Shown: in pieces, positions 23,310-33,755 of the stretch
Position numbering within the stretch: position 1 is the stretch's first letter
Layout: each line of letters begins with the position of its first letter
DNA from: a bacterium
GTDB taxonomy: Bacteria; Desulfobacterota; Deferrisomatia; Deferrisomatales; Deferrisomataceae
Reading direction: 5' to 3'
DNA length: 64,000 bases
Assembly (NCBI GenBank): GCA_027021615.1
Contig: JALUTY010000114.1
Coordinates: forward strand, 19,771 to 83,770
Program-made: the position numbers and the translations under genes
The notes under the pieces: model-generated
The model's input: only the letters and a program-made list of their open reading frames with translations
Told to the model about the DNA's origin: nothing
The model's database searches: none

Positions 23310-25259
23310 ATGCAGTTACCGAAGGGCTTCAAGCTGGAGGAGCTGTCGGCCGAGCAGGTGCGGACGCTGCGGGATCTGGCCCGGCAGGTCCGCGGCGACG
23401 TGCTCAAGATGATCCACCTCGTGGGCGAGGGGCACCCGGCCGGGTGCCTGTCCTGCGCCGAGATCCTGGTCACCCTGTACGCGGCGGCCAACGTGCGGCC
23501 GTCGGACCCGGACGAGCCGAAGCGGGACCGGATCGTGCTGAGCCCTCCCCATCTCACGGCGGCCCTGTACGCCACCCTGGGCCGGTTCGACTTCGTGGAT
23601 CGGGATGACGCGGTCAGCCTGTTCGCCAAGGCCGGCAGCGTGTTCGAGGAGGCGCCGAACCGGGCCGTGCCCGGCGTCGAGTGGACCGGCGGGGTGCCGG
23701 GCGCCGGGCTTGCGGCCGCGTGCGGGTTCGCCCTGGCCGGGCGGCTGTCCGGCGCGAAGAACCAGGTGTTCGTGGTGGTGAGCGACGGGGAGCAGCAGCG
23801 GGGCATCGTGGCCGAGGCCCGGCGGTTCGCCAAGCGCCAGCGGCTGAACCAGATCACCGCGGTGATGGACGCCAACGGGGTGATGGCCACCGGAAAGGCG
23901 GCCGAGGCCTACCTCCAGAGCATCAAGTACGAGTACATCGCCGACGGCTGGGACGTGATCGAGGTCAACGGCCACGACCCCGACGACATCTACCGGGCCA
24001 TCCGGCGGGCCATCCAGATCCAGAGCGCCCCGGTGCTGGTGGTGGCCCGGACCACGTCGGGCCACGGGGTGTCGTTCATGGAGAACGATCCCCGGTACCA
24101 CGAGATCCGGCTGACGGACGAGGAGTACCGGGAGGCCATGCGCGAGCTGCGCCAGGACCCGTCGCTGGACGAGGAGGAGGACTACCGGTCCGCGTTCGGG
24201 GAGTTCGACCTGAACCTGGAGGAGGAGCCGGAGGACCACCCGGTGCCGGCCGTGCCCCTGACCTACCGGGACTACCCGGCCGGGACCTCGGTCTCGGGCC
24301 AGGCGGCCCTGGCCGGGGTGCTGGCCGACGTGCTGGAGGCGGAGGAGGCCGAGGAATCCGGGGCGCCGATGGCCCTGTTCGAGGGGAAGGTGGTGGTGGG
24401 CGGGGCCGACGCGGCCAGCCTGCCCCGGCCCCGGGACCGGTTCTTCGAGGTGCGGGGCCAGGACGCCGCCGTGGGGGTGGCCCTGGGGGCGTTCAGCCTG
24501 GCCGGGGGGGTTCCGGTGTGGCTGGCTCGGGGGCCCGACGCCCTGGAGGGGGCGTTCCACTCCCTGCGCCTGAACGATCTCAACCGGACCCATGTGAAGC
24601 TGTTCGCGGCCGCCCTGGGGGTGGAAGGCGGGCGGCGGGGCCGGGCGGGGCTGTGCCTGGATTACGTGAGCCTGGTCGAGAACCTGCCCCGGTGCCGCAT
24701 GGTGTTCCCGGCCGACGCCAACCAGATGGACCGCGCGGCACGGGTCGTCCTGATGGAGCCGGGCAACTGGGTGGTGGGCGTGTGGCGCACCCCCACCGCG
24801 GTGGTGACCGACGTGGACGGCCGACCGCTGTTTGGGGGAGAGTACCGGTTCGAGTACGGCCGGATCGACCTCGTGCGGCCGGGGGACTCCGGGGTGATCC
24901 TCACCACGGGGCCCTTGGTGCTAGAGGCCGTTGCGGCGTGGGAGGCCCTTCACGATCGGGGCATGGAGCCGTCCGTGCTTCATGTGCCGTGCCCTGGGGC
25001 CTTGGTGGAGTCCGAGGATCCGGTGCTGCTGCAGAACCTGCGCAAGGGTCGGGTCATCACTTACGAGGACCACACGGTGCGCACCGGCCTGGGGGCCCGG
25101 GTGGCCGACGTGATCGCCACCCGAGGCATCTCGTGCCGCCTTCTCAAGCTGGGGGTGGAGGGCGAGGGTATGGCCGGGGAGCCCGGCGAGGTCCGCCGGC
25201 GTCTGGGCCTGGACGCCAGCGCCCTGGTGGCCCGGGCGGCCAAGTTTCTGAAGCGGTGA
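23310..25259 (+). CDS. Transketolase-like thiamine-diphosphate protein (both halves in one chain)
   Basis: 649 residues. The N-terminal ThDP-binding half contains GHPAGCLSCAEILVTLY and SDGEQQRG...DANG, the Mg/diphosphate site. The pyrimidine half follows (about 330-480, FFEVRGQDAAVGVALGAF) and then a transketolase C-terminal domain. Aligned to FIEVGIAEQNMIGVAAG of typical transketolases, the catalytic glutamate position appears to be Gln here. A conventional transketolase role is therefore uncertain. A long acidic insert (about 270-310) separates the halves. The ATG at 23310 has AAGGAG upstream. The HD-domain gene overlaps its stop by four bases. Confidence 0.75.
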   Translation: MQLPKGFKLEELSAEQVRTLRDLARQVRGDVLKMIHLVGEGHPAGCLSCAEILVTLYAAANVRPSDPDEPKRDRIVLSPPHLTAALYATLGRFDFVDRDDAVSLFAKAGSVFEEAPNRAVPGVEWTGGVPGAGLAAACGFALAGRLSGAKNQVFVVVSDGEQQRGIVAEARRFAKRQRLNQITAVMDANGVMATGKAAEAYLQSIKYEYIADGWDVIEVNGHDPDDIYRAIRRAIQIQSAPVLVVARTTSGHGVSFMENDPRYHEIRLTDEEYREAMRELRQDPSLDEEEDYRSAFGEFDLNLEEEPEDHPVPAVPLTYRDYPAGTSVSGQAALAGVLADVLEAEEAEESGAPMALFEGKVVVGGADAASLPRPRDRFFEVRGQDAAVGVALGAFSLAGGVPVWLARGPDALEGAFHSLRLNDLNRTHVKLFAAALGVEGGRRGRAGLCLDYVSLVENLPRCRMVFPADANQMDRAARVVLMEPGNWVVGVWRTPTAVVTDVDGRPLFGGEYRFEYGRIDLVRPGDSGVILTTGPLVLEAVAAWEALHDRGMEPSVLHVPCPGALVESEDPVLLQNLRKGRVITYEDHTVRTGLGARVADVIATRGISCRLLKLGVEGEGMAGEPGEVRRRLGLDASALVARAAKFLKR

Positions 25260-25855
25260 GCGTCCCCGTGGCGGACCGGGAGGAAGGGGCCCAGGCCGTA
25301 CCCGGGCCGACGGAGCAGGAACGTCTGCTGGACGACTGGGGGGTTCCGGCCCACATCCGGCGTCACAGCCGTCGGGTGGCCGAGGTGGCCCGGGTTCTGG
25401 GCGGGTGGCTCCGTCGGTATGGGGGACAGTCGCTGGATCCCGACCTGCTGGAGGCGGCCGCGGTGCTCCACGACGTGGCCAAGGCCCGCTGCTTGGGCTC
25501 GCTTCAGGACCACGCCAAGGAAGGGGCCAAGATCCTCCGGGGCTCAGGCTACGCTCCGGTGGCCGAGCTGGTGGGGCAGCACGTGGAGCTGTGGGGCATC
25601 CGGCCCGACGGCCGGGTGGACGAGGCCGAGGTGCTCAACTACAGCGACAAGCGGGTTCGCCACGAGGAGGTGGTGAGCCTGGCCGAGCGGTTCGAGGACC
25701 TGCTTGAGCGCTACGGTCGGGGCAACCCCGAGGCCGAGGCCCGCATTCGCGCAAACTGGGAGCGGACCCGCAGGCTGGAGGAGAAGCTGTTCCGGCACCT
25801 TCCGTTCACCCCCGAGGACCTCACCCGGGCCGTGCGGTGCGGAGAGGCGTGCTGA
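25256..25855 (+). CDS. HD-domain phosphohydrolase
   Basis: About 199 residues from a GTG that overlaps the previous stop (GTGA). The HD motif VLHDVAKARCL lies about residue 75, with upstream HIRRHSRRVAEVARVL and later QDHAKEGAKIL and VGQHVELWG histidines. This is the order seen in metal-dependent HD phosphohydrolases of the YqeK/HDIG type. Likely substrates are nucleotides or phosphate monoesters, not determinable here. Translational coupling to the transketolase-like gene suggests a shared pathway. Confidence 0.78.
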   Translation: MSVPVADREEGAQAVPGPTEQERLLDDWGVPAHIRRHSRRVAEVARVLGGWLRRYGGQSLDPDLLEAAAVLHDVAKARCLGSLQDHAKEGAKILRGSGYAPVAELVGQHVELWGIRPDGRVDEAEVLNYSDKRVRHEEVVSLAERFEDLLERYGRGNPEAEARIRANWERTRRLEEKLFRHLPFTPEDLTRAVRCGEAC

Positions 25856-25875
25856 GCCCCCGGGGGTTTGGCGGT

Positions 25876-26065
25876 GGGGCAAGGGGCCTGGTTCCGGCCG
25901 TGCGTGAGTGCAGCATCCGACGTACGCTGCATCCGGCACTCCATGCACGGCGGTGGATCGGTCCGTGAGAACACTTCAGAGCCCACTGCCGGGGCGAGCC
26001 TCGGCTGGGTGCTGGATGCAGCGACTGTGGGAGCCACGCCCGGCGCTCAGGCCCCACGCCCCCCC
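25876..26065. repeat. Dispersed palindromic repeat, copy A
   Basis: Begins GGGGCAAGGGGCCTGG and continues with TTCCGGCCGTGCGTGAG, the same as the copy at 58215. The right arm near 26048 (CTCAGGCCCCACGCC) is only a partial complement. No gene is present between 25856 and 26294. Confidence 0.65.
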
Positions 26066-26120
26066 AAGGGCTCGGGGGCGGCTCGAAAGCCGCCCGGCCG
26101 CCCCGGTGATCCCTGGCTCT

Positions 26121-26160
26121 TCGACCAACGACCAGCGACCAACGACCGAAGCTGCCAACG
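26121..26160. repeat. Short degenerate tandem tract (GACCAACGACC type)
   Basis: Repeats of CGACCAACGACC ending in CGAAGCTGCCA. Closely similar tracts lie at 29431-29479 and 58531-58567. In each case the tract sits after a palindromic repeat and upstream of a gene start. Confidence 0.5.
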
Positions 26161-26294
26161 CGACCATGACGCAGGGCCGGGCCGATCGGACCCGGTTTTT
26201 TTGTGCGGGGGGGCGGCCGCTTGTGGCGGCGGGGCCGGTGTGTTTGAATCCGGTCCGCCCTTCGGCGGACCGATCCCTGGTGAGGACGACGGGA

Positions 26295-26588
26295 ATGTCC
26301 CAGTGCGACCGGTGCGGGGCGGAACTGCCCCCGGGCAGCCTCAAGTACCTGATCACGATCCACGTGACGGCCGATTTCGACGGCGTGCTCCCCGACCGGG
26401 GGGACATGGACGACCTGGAGACGTTCATGCGCACCCTCGACGGCGTCGATCCGGGCTCTGCCGGCCGGGACGTGTACCAGGCCCAGGGGTTCCTGCTGTG
26501 CCCGGCCTGCAAGGCGTTGTTCCTGGCCGATCCGTTGGGGAGGTCCCGGGCCGGTGAGCCGCCGGGGCCGGGCGGCCGGATGCACTGA
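26295..26588 (+). CDS. Small zinc-ribbon-like protein of unknown function
   Basis: 97 residues. Two CxxC pairs, CDRC at residues 4-7 and CPAC near residue 75, are placed to form a single four-cysteine metal site. Between them is an acidic linker (LPDRGDMDDLETFMRTLDG). No known family recognised. GAGG lies upstream of the ATG at 26295. It stands alone between a repeat and the radical SAM gene, in the same direction. Confidence 0.6.
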   Translation: MSQCDRCGAELPPGSLKYLITIHVTADFDGVLPDRGDMDDLETFMRTLDGVDPGSAGRDVYQAQGFLLCPACKALFLADPLGRSRAGEPPGPGGRMH

Positions 26589-26721
26589 CCCGCACCCGGC
26601 TCTCCGGCAAGCCCCTTGCCCTTCCGGATCAGGGGGATGGGGGGGCCATTGATTCGCCGGGTCCATGACTTTCGATCCCGAAACGACACCCGGCCCGCCG
26701 GGCCGGTCGGAAAAGGACGGC

Positions 26722-29229
26722 ATGAGGTACGGACGCGCACTGCTCGACGTGGAGAAGCCCGGCCGGTACGAGGGGCTCGAGGTCGGCGCCGTGGTCAAGG
26801 ACTGGGGCGGGGCCGGGGTGCGGGTGGCCCTGTGCTTCCCCGACGTGTACGAGATCGGCATGAGTCACCTGGGGCTCCAGATCCTGTACCACGCCTTGAA
26901 CCGGGAGGAAGGAGTTCTGGCCGAGCGGGCCTTCGCCCCTTGGCGCGACATGGAGGCCCTGCTGCGGCGGCGGGGATGGCCCCTGGTCACCCGGGAGTCG
27001 GGCCGGCCGTTGGTGGAGTTCGACCTGGTGGGGTTCACCCTGCCCTACGAGCTGTCGATCACCAACGTCCTGCTGATGCTCGATCTGGGGCGGGTGCCGC
27101 TCCGGGCTGCCGACCGGGGGCCAGGACACCCCCTGGTGATCGCGGGGGGGCCGGTGTGCGCCAACCCCGAGCCGTTCGCCGACTTTTTCGACGCGTTCTT
27201 CGTGGGCGACGGCGAGGAGGGTATCGTTGAGATCGCCCGGGCCTTGGAGGCGGCTGGGCCGGACCGAGCGGCCCGCCTGGAGGCCCTGTCGCGGGTGGAG
27301 GGGGTGTACGTGCCGGCCCGGACGCAGCCGCGATTCGAAGCCGGCCGGTTCGTGGGGTTCGACCCCTCGATGCGGGTGGGGCGGCGGGTCCTGCCGGATC
27401 TCGCGGCTTGGCCGCCGCCGACCCGGCCGGTGGTGCCGTTCATCTCCACGATCCACGACCGGCTCGCCGTGGAGGTGTGCCGAGGCTGCACCCGGGGGTG
27501 CCGGTTCTGCCAGGCTGGGTTCTACTACCGGCCCGTGAGGGAGCGGCCGGCCGAGCAGGTGGCCCGGGCCGTGGCCGGGGGCGTCGAGCAGAGCGGGTAC
27601 GACGAGGTGGGGCTGCTGTCCCTGTCCACCGGGGACTACTCGTCGATCGGGCCGCTCCTGGTGCGGCTCATGCGCGAGCACGGCGGGCGGCAGACCGCGG
27701 TGAGCCTGCCGAGCCTGCGGGTCGACAGCCTGGACGACCGGGTGCTCCAAGAGATCCGGCGGGTGCGCAAGACGGGGTTCACCCTGGCCCCCGAGGCCGG
27801 GTCCGAGCGGCTGCGGCGGGTCATCAACAAGAACATCACCGAGGCCGAGATCTTCGGGGCGGTCCACAAGGTGTTCGCGGCGGGCTGGAAGGGGCTGAAG
27901 CTCTACTTCATGGTGGGGTTGCCCACCGAGACCCCCGACGACCTGCAGGCCATCGTGGAGCTGGTGCGCCGGATCGCCAAGGCCGCGCCCAAGGGCCGGG
28001 GTCGGGTGGGCGTGAGCATCTCGAACTTCGTGCCCAAGCCCCACACGCCGTTCCAGTGGGCCCGGCAGATCGGGGTGGCCGAGATCGAGGAGATCCAGGC
28101 GTTCTTCAAGAAGAACCTGCGGCGGGGCGCGGTGGACCTGCGTTGGCACGACGCCCGGATGAGCGTGCTCGAGGGGGTGATCGCCCGGGGCGACCGGCGC
28201 CTGGGCCGGGTGATCGAGGCGGCCTACCGCAGCGGATGCCGCATGGACGCCTGGACCGGCGAGTTCCGGTGGCAGACCTGGGAGACCGCGTTCCAGGAGG
28301 CCGGGCTGCGGGTCGAGGAGTTCCTGGCCGAGCGGGATCCTGCCGCGCCCCAGCCCTGGGACGTGGTGGACCTGGGCGCGGACCCCGCGTTCCTGCGGAC
28401 CGAGTGGGAGCGCGCCCTGCGGGCCGAGCCCACCCCGGACTGCCGGGGCGGCCGGTGCCAGGGGTGCGGCCTGTGCGACTTCGACCGGGTGAAGCCCCGG
28501 GTGGCTGACCCGGTTCCCTACCCGCCGCCGGCCGAGCCTGCGCCGCCGAAGCCCGAGGACCTGTCGCAGGTCCCCCGGATCCGGTTCCGGTTCTCCAAGC
28601 AGGGCCCGGCCTCGTTCCTGGCCCATCTGGAGACGGTGACCGCGCTGCACCGCGCACTCCGGGCGGCCGGGGTGGACGTGGTGTACTCCCGCGGGCACCA
28701 TCCCCAGCCCCGGATCGTGCTGGGGCCGGCGCTTCCGCTGGGCACCGAGAGCCGGGCCGAGCTGGCGGACCTGAAGGTATGGACCGTGCCGCCCCTGGCC
28801 GAGACCCAGGCCCGCGTGAACGCCAGCCTGCCCGAGGGGCTGCGGGTGGAGGCGATGTGGGTGATCGGCCCGGACACCAAGGGGCTGACCGGGGGGGGGA
28901 CGGTGGAGGAGTACGAGGTGGTGCCCACGGCCGAGGCGGCCGCGGCCGTGGGGGAGCGCTCCGGCTGGCGGGAGCGGATCGGAGCGTTCTGGGCCGCGGC
29001 CGAGTTCCCGGTGGTCAAGCACCGCAAGAACAAGGCCGATCGGGTGCTGGACGCCCGGCGGTACGTGGAGGGGCTGTGGGAGGAGGGGGGGCGGCTGCAC
29101 GTGCGGATCCGCCGGGCCGACAACGGCACCGCGGTCACGCCCGAGGATCTGGTGCACCGCCTGGCAGGCCTGGCCGAGGATGTGCGGGCTTGCGACCGGA
29201 TCGTCAAGGTGCGGATGCGGCTGAGTTGA
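26722..29229 (+). CDS. TIGR03960-type B12-binding-like radical SAM protein fused to DUF2344 (TIGR03936)
   Basis: 835 residues. The N-terminal part (about 1-190) is a B12-binding-like region with CFPDVYEIGMSHLGL. The radical SAM domain follows with CTRGCRFC and ends at about residue 600. The C-terminal DUF2344 domain (about 610-830) includes RIRFRFSKQGPASFLAHLE and a YSRGHHPQPRI block. This two-domain protein is widely found just upstream of RNase G/E, as here, and is thought to act in RNA or ribosome modification, though the reaction is not established. ATG at 26722 follows AAAAGGA. Confidence 0.88.
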   Translation: MRYGRALLDVEKPGRYEGLEVGAVVKDWGGAGVRVALCFPDVYEIGMSHLGLQILYHALNREEGVLAERAFAPWRDMEALLRRRGWPLVTRESGRPLVEFDLVGFTLPYELSITNVLLMLDLGRVPLRAADRGPGHPLVIAGGPVCANPEPFADFFDAFFVGDGEEGIVEIARALEAAGPDRAARLEALSRVEGVYVPARTQPRFEAGRFVGFDPSMRVGRRVLPDLAAWPPPTRPVVPFISTIHDRLAVEVCRGCTRGCRFCQAGFYYRPVRERPAEQVARAVAGGVEQSGYDEVGLLSLSTGDYSSIGPLLVRLMREHGGRQTAVSLPSLRVDSLDDRVLQEIRRVRKTGFTLAPEAGSERLRRVINKNITEAEIFGAVHKVFAAGWKGLKLYFMVGLPTETPDDLQAIVELVRRIAKAAPKGRGRVGVSISNFVPKPHTPFQWARQIGVAEIEEIQAFFKKNLRRGAVDLRWHDARMSVLEGVIARGDRRLGRVIEAAYRSGCRMDAWTGEFRWQTWETAFQEAGLRVEEFLAERDPAAPQPWDVVDLGADPAFLRTEWERALRAEPTPDCRGGRCQGCGLCDFDRVKPRVADPVPYPPPAEPAPPKPEDLSQVPRIRFRFSKQGPASFLAHLETVTALHRALRAAGVDVVYSRGHHPQPRIVLGPALPLGTESRAELADLKVWTVPPLAETQARVNASLPEGLRVEAMWVIGPDTKGLTGGGTVEEYEVVPTAEAAAAVGERSGWRERIGAFWAAAEFPVVKHRKNKADRVLDARRYVEGLWEEGGRLHVRIRRADNGTAVTPEDLVHRLAGLAEDVRACDRIVKVRMRLS

Positions 29230-29254
29230 CCGGCGGCCGCTCCGTTCTGTTGCC

Positions 29255-29373
29255 GGGGCATGGGGCCTGCTTCCGGCAAGGCCAGAGACCAGAAACCAGA
29301 GACTAGAAACTAGAGAAATTCCGGCTAGATCGGCCCGTTAGACGGGCGGGCGCTCCAGCAGACCCCATGCCCC
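29255..29373. repeat. Dispersed palindromic repeat, short variant (copy G)
   Basis: Arms GGGGCATGGGG (29255-29265) and CCCCATGCCCC (29363-29373) enclose a tract of near-repeats (CCAGAAACCAGAGACTAGAA) and a CTAGATCGGCCCG segment. It lies between the radical SAM and RNase G genes and holds no coding sequence. Confidence 0.55.
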
Positions 29374-29430
29374 CGGGCTTGGCGTCGGGGCTCAGGAGCC
29401 GCCTGGCCGCCCAGCAGGACGAAGGCCCCA

Positions 29431-29479
29431 GACCGACGGCCGTTGACCGGAGACCGTTGACCGGAGACCGAAGTTACAT
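29431..29479. repeat. Short degenerate tandem tract before RNase G
   Basis: Repeats of GTTGACCGGAGACC ending CGAAGTTACATG, ten bases before the RNase G start. Same style as the tracts at 26121 and 58531. Confidence 0.5.
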
Positions 29480-29488
29480 GGAGCAGAC

Positions 29489-31021
29489 ATGTCCGAGGTG
29501 GAAGCGGCGCCCAGCCTGTCGAAAGAGATCATCATCAACGCCACGCCCCAGGACACCCGGGTGGCCCTGCTGGAGAACAAGGTCCTGGCCGAGCTCTACA
29601 TCGAGCACGTCAAGGACCGAAGGGTGGTGGGCAACATCTACAAGGGCCGCGTGGTGCGGGTGTTGCCGGGCATGCAGGCCGCGTTCGTGGACATCGGCCT
29701 CGAGAAGGCGGCGTTCCTGTACGTGTCGGACGTGTACTCCGACATCCAGGAGTACGCGGAGATGTTCGGCCTGGACGAGGACGGAGACGTCCCCCTGCGC
29801 CCCCCCAAGCCCGTGGCCCCCATCGAAGAACTGCTCCACGAGGGCCAGGAGGTCCTGGTGCAGGTGGCCAAGGAGCCCCTGGGGCGCAAGGGCGCCCGGA
29901 TCACCCAGTTCGTGAGCCTGCCGGGCCGCAACGTGGTGTACCTGCCCCACGTGAACCACATCGGGGTGTCTCGCCGGATCACCGATGAGGAGGAGCGGGT
30001 GGCCCTGCGGGAGATGGTGGCCGGGCTGCGCAGCGGGCCGGGCGGGTTCATCGTGCGCACCGCGGCCGAGGGGTGCACCGCCGAGGACCTGAAGCCCGAG
30101 ATGGAGTTCCTGACCCGGCTGTGGGACGACGTGGTCCAGCGGGCGGCCCGGGTGTCGGCCCCGAACCTGCTCCACTGCGACCTGGACATCTCGTTTCGCG
30201 CCATCCGCGATCTGTACACTCCCGAGGTGCGGCGGATCGTGGTGGACTCGGCCGAGGAGTACAAGAAGATCCTGGAGTTCGTCGGGACCTACGTGCCCCA
30301 GGCCCGTCCGCTGGTGGAGCTCTACAACCGGCCCGAGCCGATCTTCAGCTTCTACGACATCGAGATCGAGATCTCCAAGGCCCTGGAGCGGCGGGTGTGG
30401 CTCAAGAGCGGGGGCTACATCGTGATCGAGCGCACCGAGGCCCTGACGGCCATCGACGTGAACACCGGCTCTTATGTGGGCAAGCGCAACCTGGAGGAGA
30501 CCATCCTGAAGACGAACCTGGAGGCGGCCCGGGAGATCGCCTACCAGCTCCGGCTCCGGAACATCGGGGGCATCATCATTATCGACTTCATCGACATGGA
30601 GGTGGAGGAGAACCGTCGCAAGGTATTCGAGACCCTGGAGACGGAGCTGCGGAAGGATCGGGCCAAGACGAACCTGCTCCAGATCTCCAGCCTGGGCCTG
30701 GTGGAGATGACCCGCAAGAGGGTCCACGAGGACCTGGGCCGGATGCTGTGCGAGCCGTGCCCCTACTGTGAGGGCAAGGGGTACGTGCGGTCCCGCTCCA
30801 CGGTGGCCTACGACGTGTTCCGCGAGATCCGGCGCCGTCGTCACGGGATCGCATCGGACACGATCGTGGTGGAGGCTCACCCCGACGTGGTCCACTACCT
30901 CTACGACGAGGAGCGCTCGGGGCTCGAGGCCCTGGAGCAGACTCTGGGCAAGCAGATCGTTCTCAAGGCCCGGCCCCACCTGCACCAGGAGGAGTTCCGG
31001 GTCGGGGAGGGGAAAGGCTAG
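29489..31021 (+). CDS. rng: Ribonuclease G (RNase E/G family)
   Basis: 510 residues, RNase G length without the RNase E scaffold tail. Contains an interrupted S1 domain near residues 45-135 (NIYKGRVVRVLPGMQAAFVD). The DNase I-like catalytic region has TAIDVNTGSYVGKRNLEE (metal-binding Asp) and IDFIDMEVEENR. The zinc link CEPCPYCEGKGY lies near residue 425. It cleaves single-stranded RNA for 16S rRNA and mRNA maturation. It follows the TIGR03960 radical SAM gene, a conserved association. Confidence 0.93.
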   Translation: MSEVEAAPSLSKEIIINATPQDTRVALLENKVLAELYIEHVKDRRVVGNIYKGRVVRVLPGMQAAFVDIGLEKAAFLYVSDVYSDIQEYAEMFGLDEDGDVPLRPPKPVAPIEELLHEGQEVLVQVAKEPLGRKGARITQFVSLPGRNVVYLPHVNHIGVSRRITDEEERVALREMVAGLRSGPGGFIVRTAAEGCTAEDLKPEMEFLTRLWDDVVQRAARVSAPNLLHCDLDISFRAIRDLYTPEVRRIVVDSAEEYKKILEFVGTYVPQARPLVELYNRPEPIFSFYDIEIEISKALERRVWLKSGGYIVIERTEALTAIDVNTGSYVGKRNLEETILKTNLEAAREIAYQLRLRNIGGIIIIDFIDMEVEENRRKVFETLETELRKDRAKTNLLQISSLGLVEMTRKRVHEDLGRMLCEPCPYCEGKGYVRSRSTVAYDVFREIRRRRHGIASDTIVVEAHPDVVHYLYDEERSGLEALEQTLGKQIVLKARPHLHQEEFRVGEGKG

Positions 31022-31148
31022 GCTGGGACGCCGAAAGGCGGCCGCCGTGCTCCGGGGTGGCCCGAACCGGAGACGCGACGAGAGATCCTTTCGCGAAGGG
31101 AAGGACGTTCTCGCAAGGGCGGAGTTCCCGAGCTGGAGCCAGAGGGGT

Positions 31149-31190
31149 TAGAGCTTTCTAGCTTTCCAGCTTCCTGGCCTCCCAGCCTCC
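31149..31190. repeat. Short degenerate tandem tract (AGCTTTCCAGCCTCC type)
   Basis: Reads as repeated AGCTTTCTAGCTTTCCAGC and CTGGCCTCCCAGCCTCC. A similar tract is at 54666-54717. It sits in the convergent gap between rng and the TPR gene. Confidence 0.45.
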
Positions 31191-31194
31191 CTGC

Positions 31195-31902
31195 TCACAC
31201 CTGCTCGCGCTCGGCGAGCCGTAGGTACATCAGGGCCTTGGGGTTGTCGGGCGAGCGCTCCAGCACCCCGTTCCACTCCTCCACCGCCAGATCCACCTGC
31301 CCCCGGCTGTAGTAGGTGATGCCTAGCTGGATCCCAGCCTCGGTGTAGTGGGGGTGCTCCTTCTTGACCCGCCGGAACTCGGCCACGGCGTCGTCGTAGC
31401 GGCCCATGTCCCGGAACAGCACGCCCACCCGGGTCCGCAGATCCGGGAAGGTGGGGCCCAGGGCCAGGGCCTTGCGGTACTCGGTCTCTGCCTCGGCCAG
31501 CATGCCCAGGCTGTGGTAGATCTCGCCGATGTCGGCGTGCACGTTGGCCAAGCGGCCCTTGATGTACGGATCCACCGCCCCCTGGTCCAGCCGGGAGGCC
31601 CTCCGGGCCTTCTCGAAAACCCGTTCCGCCTCGTCGTACCGCCCCAGGTCGTTCAGGGTCACGGCAAGGTTCAGAAGCGCCTCGGTGTAGTGGGGGTTGA
31701 TGTCCAGGGCCTCCTGGAACAGCCCCACCGCCCCCTCCCGGTCGCCTTTCTGGAACGCGATGGCCCCCAGCATATTGAAGATGTCGGCGAACCGGCAGTC
31801 CAGGTCGAGAAGTTTGCGCAGGTAGCGTTCGGCCTCTTCGTACCGGCCGTCGTTGAACGCCTCGCGTCCCAGGTGGGTGAGCTCCACGATCGCCGAGTCC
31901 AC
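31195..31902 (-). CDS. Tetratricopeptide repeat protein
   Basis: 235 residues made almost wholly of TPR units (about six), for example FNDGRYEEAERYLRKLLDLD, NPHYTEALLNLAVTLNDLG and HADIGEIYHSLGMLAEAETE. No signal peptide or membrane segment, so probably cytoplasmic. TPRs serve as protein-binding scaffolds; the partner cannot be told. It follows bamD on the same strand, separated from it by a rho-independent terminator, so it is probably transcribed on its own. Confidence 0.85.
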   Translation of the reverse strand: MDSAIVELTHLGREAFNDGRYEEAERYLRKLLDLDCRFADIFNMLGAIAFQKGDREGAVGLFQEALDINPHYTEALLNLAVTLNDLGRYDEAERVFEKARRASRLDQGAVDPYIKGRLANVHADIGEIYHSLGMLAEAETEYRKALALGPTFPDLRTRVGVLFRDMGRYDDAVAEFRRVKKEHPHYTEAGIQLGITYYSRGQVDLAVEEWNGVLERSPDNPKALMYLRLAEREQV

Positions 31903-31956
31903 GGGAACGCCTCCTTTCCGGTTTGCGGCCGTCCCTTCCCCAAAGACACAATCAAC

Positions 31957-31999
31957 AAAAAACGTAAGGGTCCGCCCCTATCGGAAAACGGACCCTTAC
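31957..31999 (-). terminator. Rho-independent terminator after bamD
   Basis: Perfect 11-base arms (31964-31974 and 31989-31999, GTAAGGGTCCG with its complement) around a 14-base loop. On the minus strand the stem is followed by GTTTTTTG. It starts three bases after the bamD stop codon. Confidence 0.85.
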
Positions 32000-32002
32000 G
32001 GG

Positions 32003-32674
32003 CTATTCATCCTCCCCCGCCTTCTCCCTCTCGGACTTCGGTTGGATCTCCAGTGCCAGTGCCAGGGCCTGGTCGCGCAGGGGCGAGTCGGGGTACGAGC
32101 GCACCAGCTCCTGGAGCCGCCCCAGGGCCGCGGAGTATCGCTTCTTCCGCAGGTAGTACCGGGCCACGTACATCTCGTGCTCGGCCAAGCGCTGGCGCAG
32201 CTCCTTCACCTTGCTCTGGGCCTCGGCCGCGTATTGGCTCTTGGGGCGGGCGTACAGCAGCTTCTGGAACGCCTCCAGGGCCCGGTGGGTGGGCTCCTGG
32301 TCCCGGTCCGGGGGCTGGCTCAGATTGTAGTAGCACAGGCCCCGCCGGAAGATCACGTAGTCCAGCCTCGAGTAGGTGGGGTGGAGTTCCTCGAACCCCC
32401 GGTAGGCCGCGGCCGCCTCCTCGAACTTCTCCTGGCGGAACAGCATGTCCGCCTCCAGCAGGTCAGCCTCGGTGGCGAACTTGGAGAAGGGGTGGTCATC
32501 GCGGATCCGGTCGATGAGCTTCTGGGCCTCCTCGTACCGATACTTCTCCACGGCCCTCTGGGCCATGGCGTAGATCTCGGCCGGGGAGAGGTCCTCCAGC
32601 CGCTGGGCGCCCCAGCACCCCGCGAGGGCAATGCCGAGAACGAGGCAGAGGAGTGTACGGACGGATCGGATCAC
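32003..32674 (-). CDS. bamD: Outer membrane assembly lipoprotein BamD (YfiO)
   Basis: 223 residues with a lipoprotein signal peptide ending in the lipobox LAGC (Cys at about residue 20). TPR-like helices follow: YEEAQKLIDRIRDDHPFS and FEEAAAAYRGFEELHPTY, with YYNLSQPPDRDQEPTHRALE in the middle. The layout matches BamD, which binds BamA in the machinery that inserts beta-barrel proteins. It is shorter than some BamD proteins but complete. A strong terminator follows. Confidence 0.88.
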   Translation of the reverse strand: MIRSVRTLLCLVLGIALAGCWGAQRLEDLSPAEIYAMAQRAVEKYRYEEAQKLIDRIRDDHPFSKFATEADLLEADMLFRQEKFEEAAAAYRGFEELHPTYSRLDYVIFRRGLCYYNLSQPPDRDQEPTHRALEAFQKLLYARPKSQYAAEAQSKVKELRQRLAEHEMYVARYYLRKKRYSAALGRLQELVRSYPDSPLRDQALALALEIQPKSEREKAGEDE

Positions 32675-32723
32675 GTGGGCCTCCCGGAAAGGAAAGAACC
32701 GTAGCCGGAAACGCCTCCCGACG

Positions 32724-33751
<1,028 letters not shown>

Positions 33752-33755
<4 letters not shown>

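Noticed and set aside
26121..26160. GACCAACGACC repeats as a CRISPR array
   Set aside because: Units are short, degenerate and contiguous with no spacers of constant length, and no cas genes are near.
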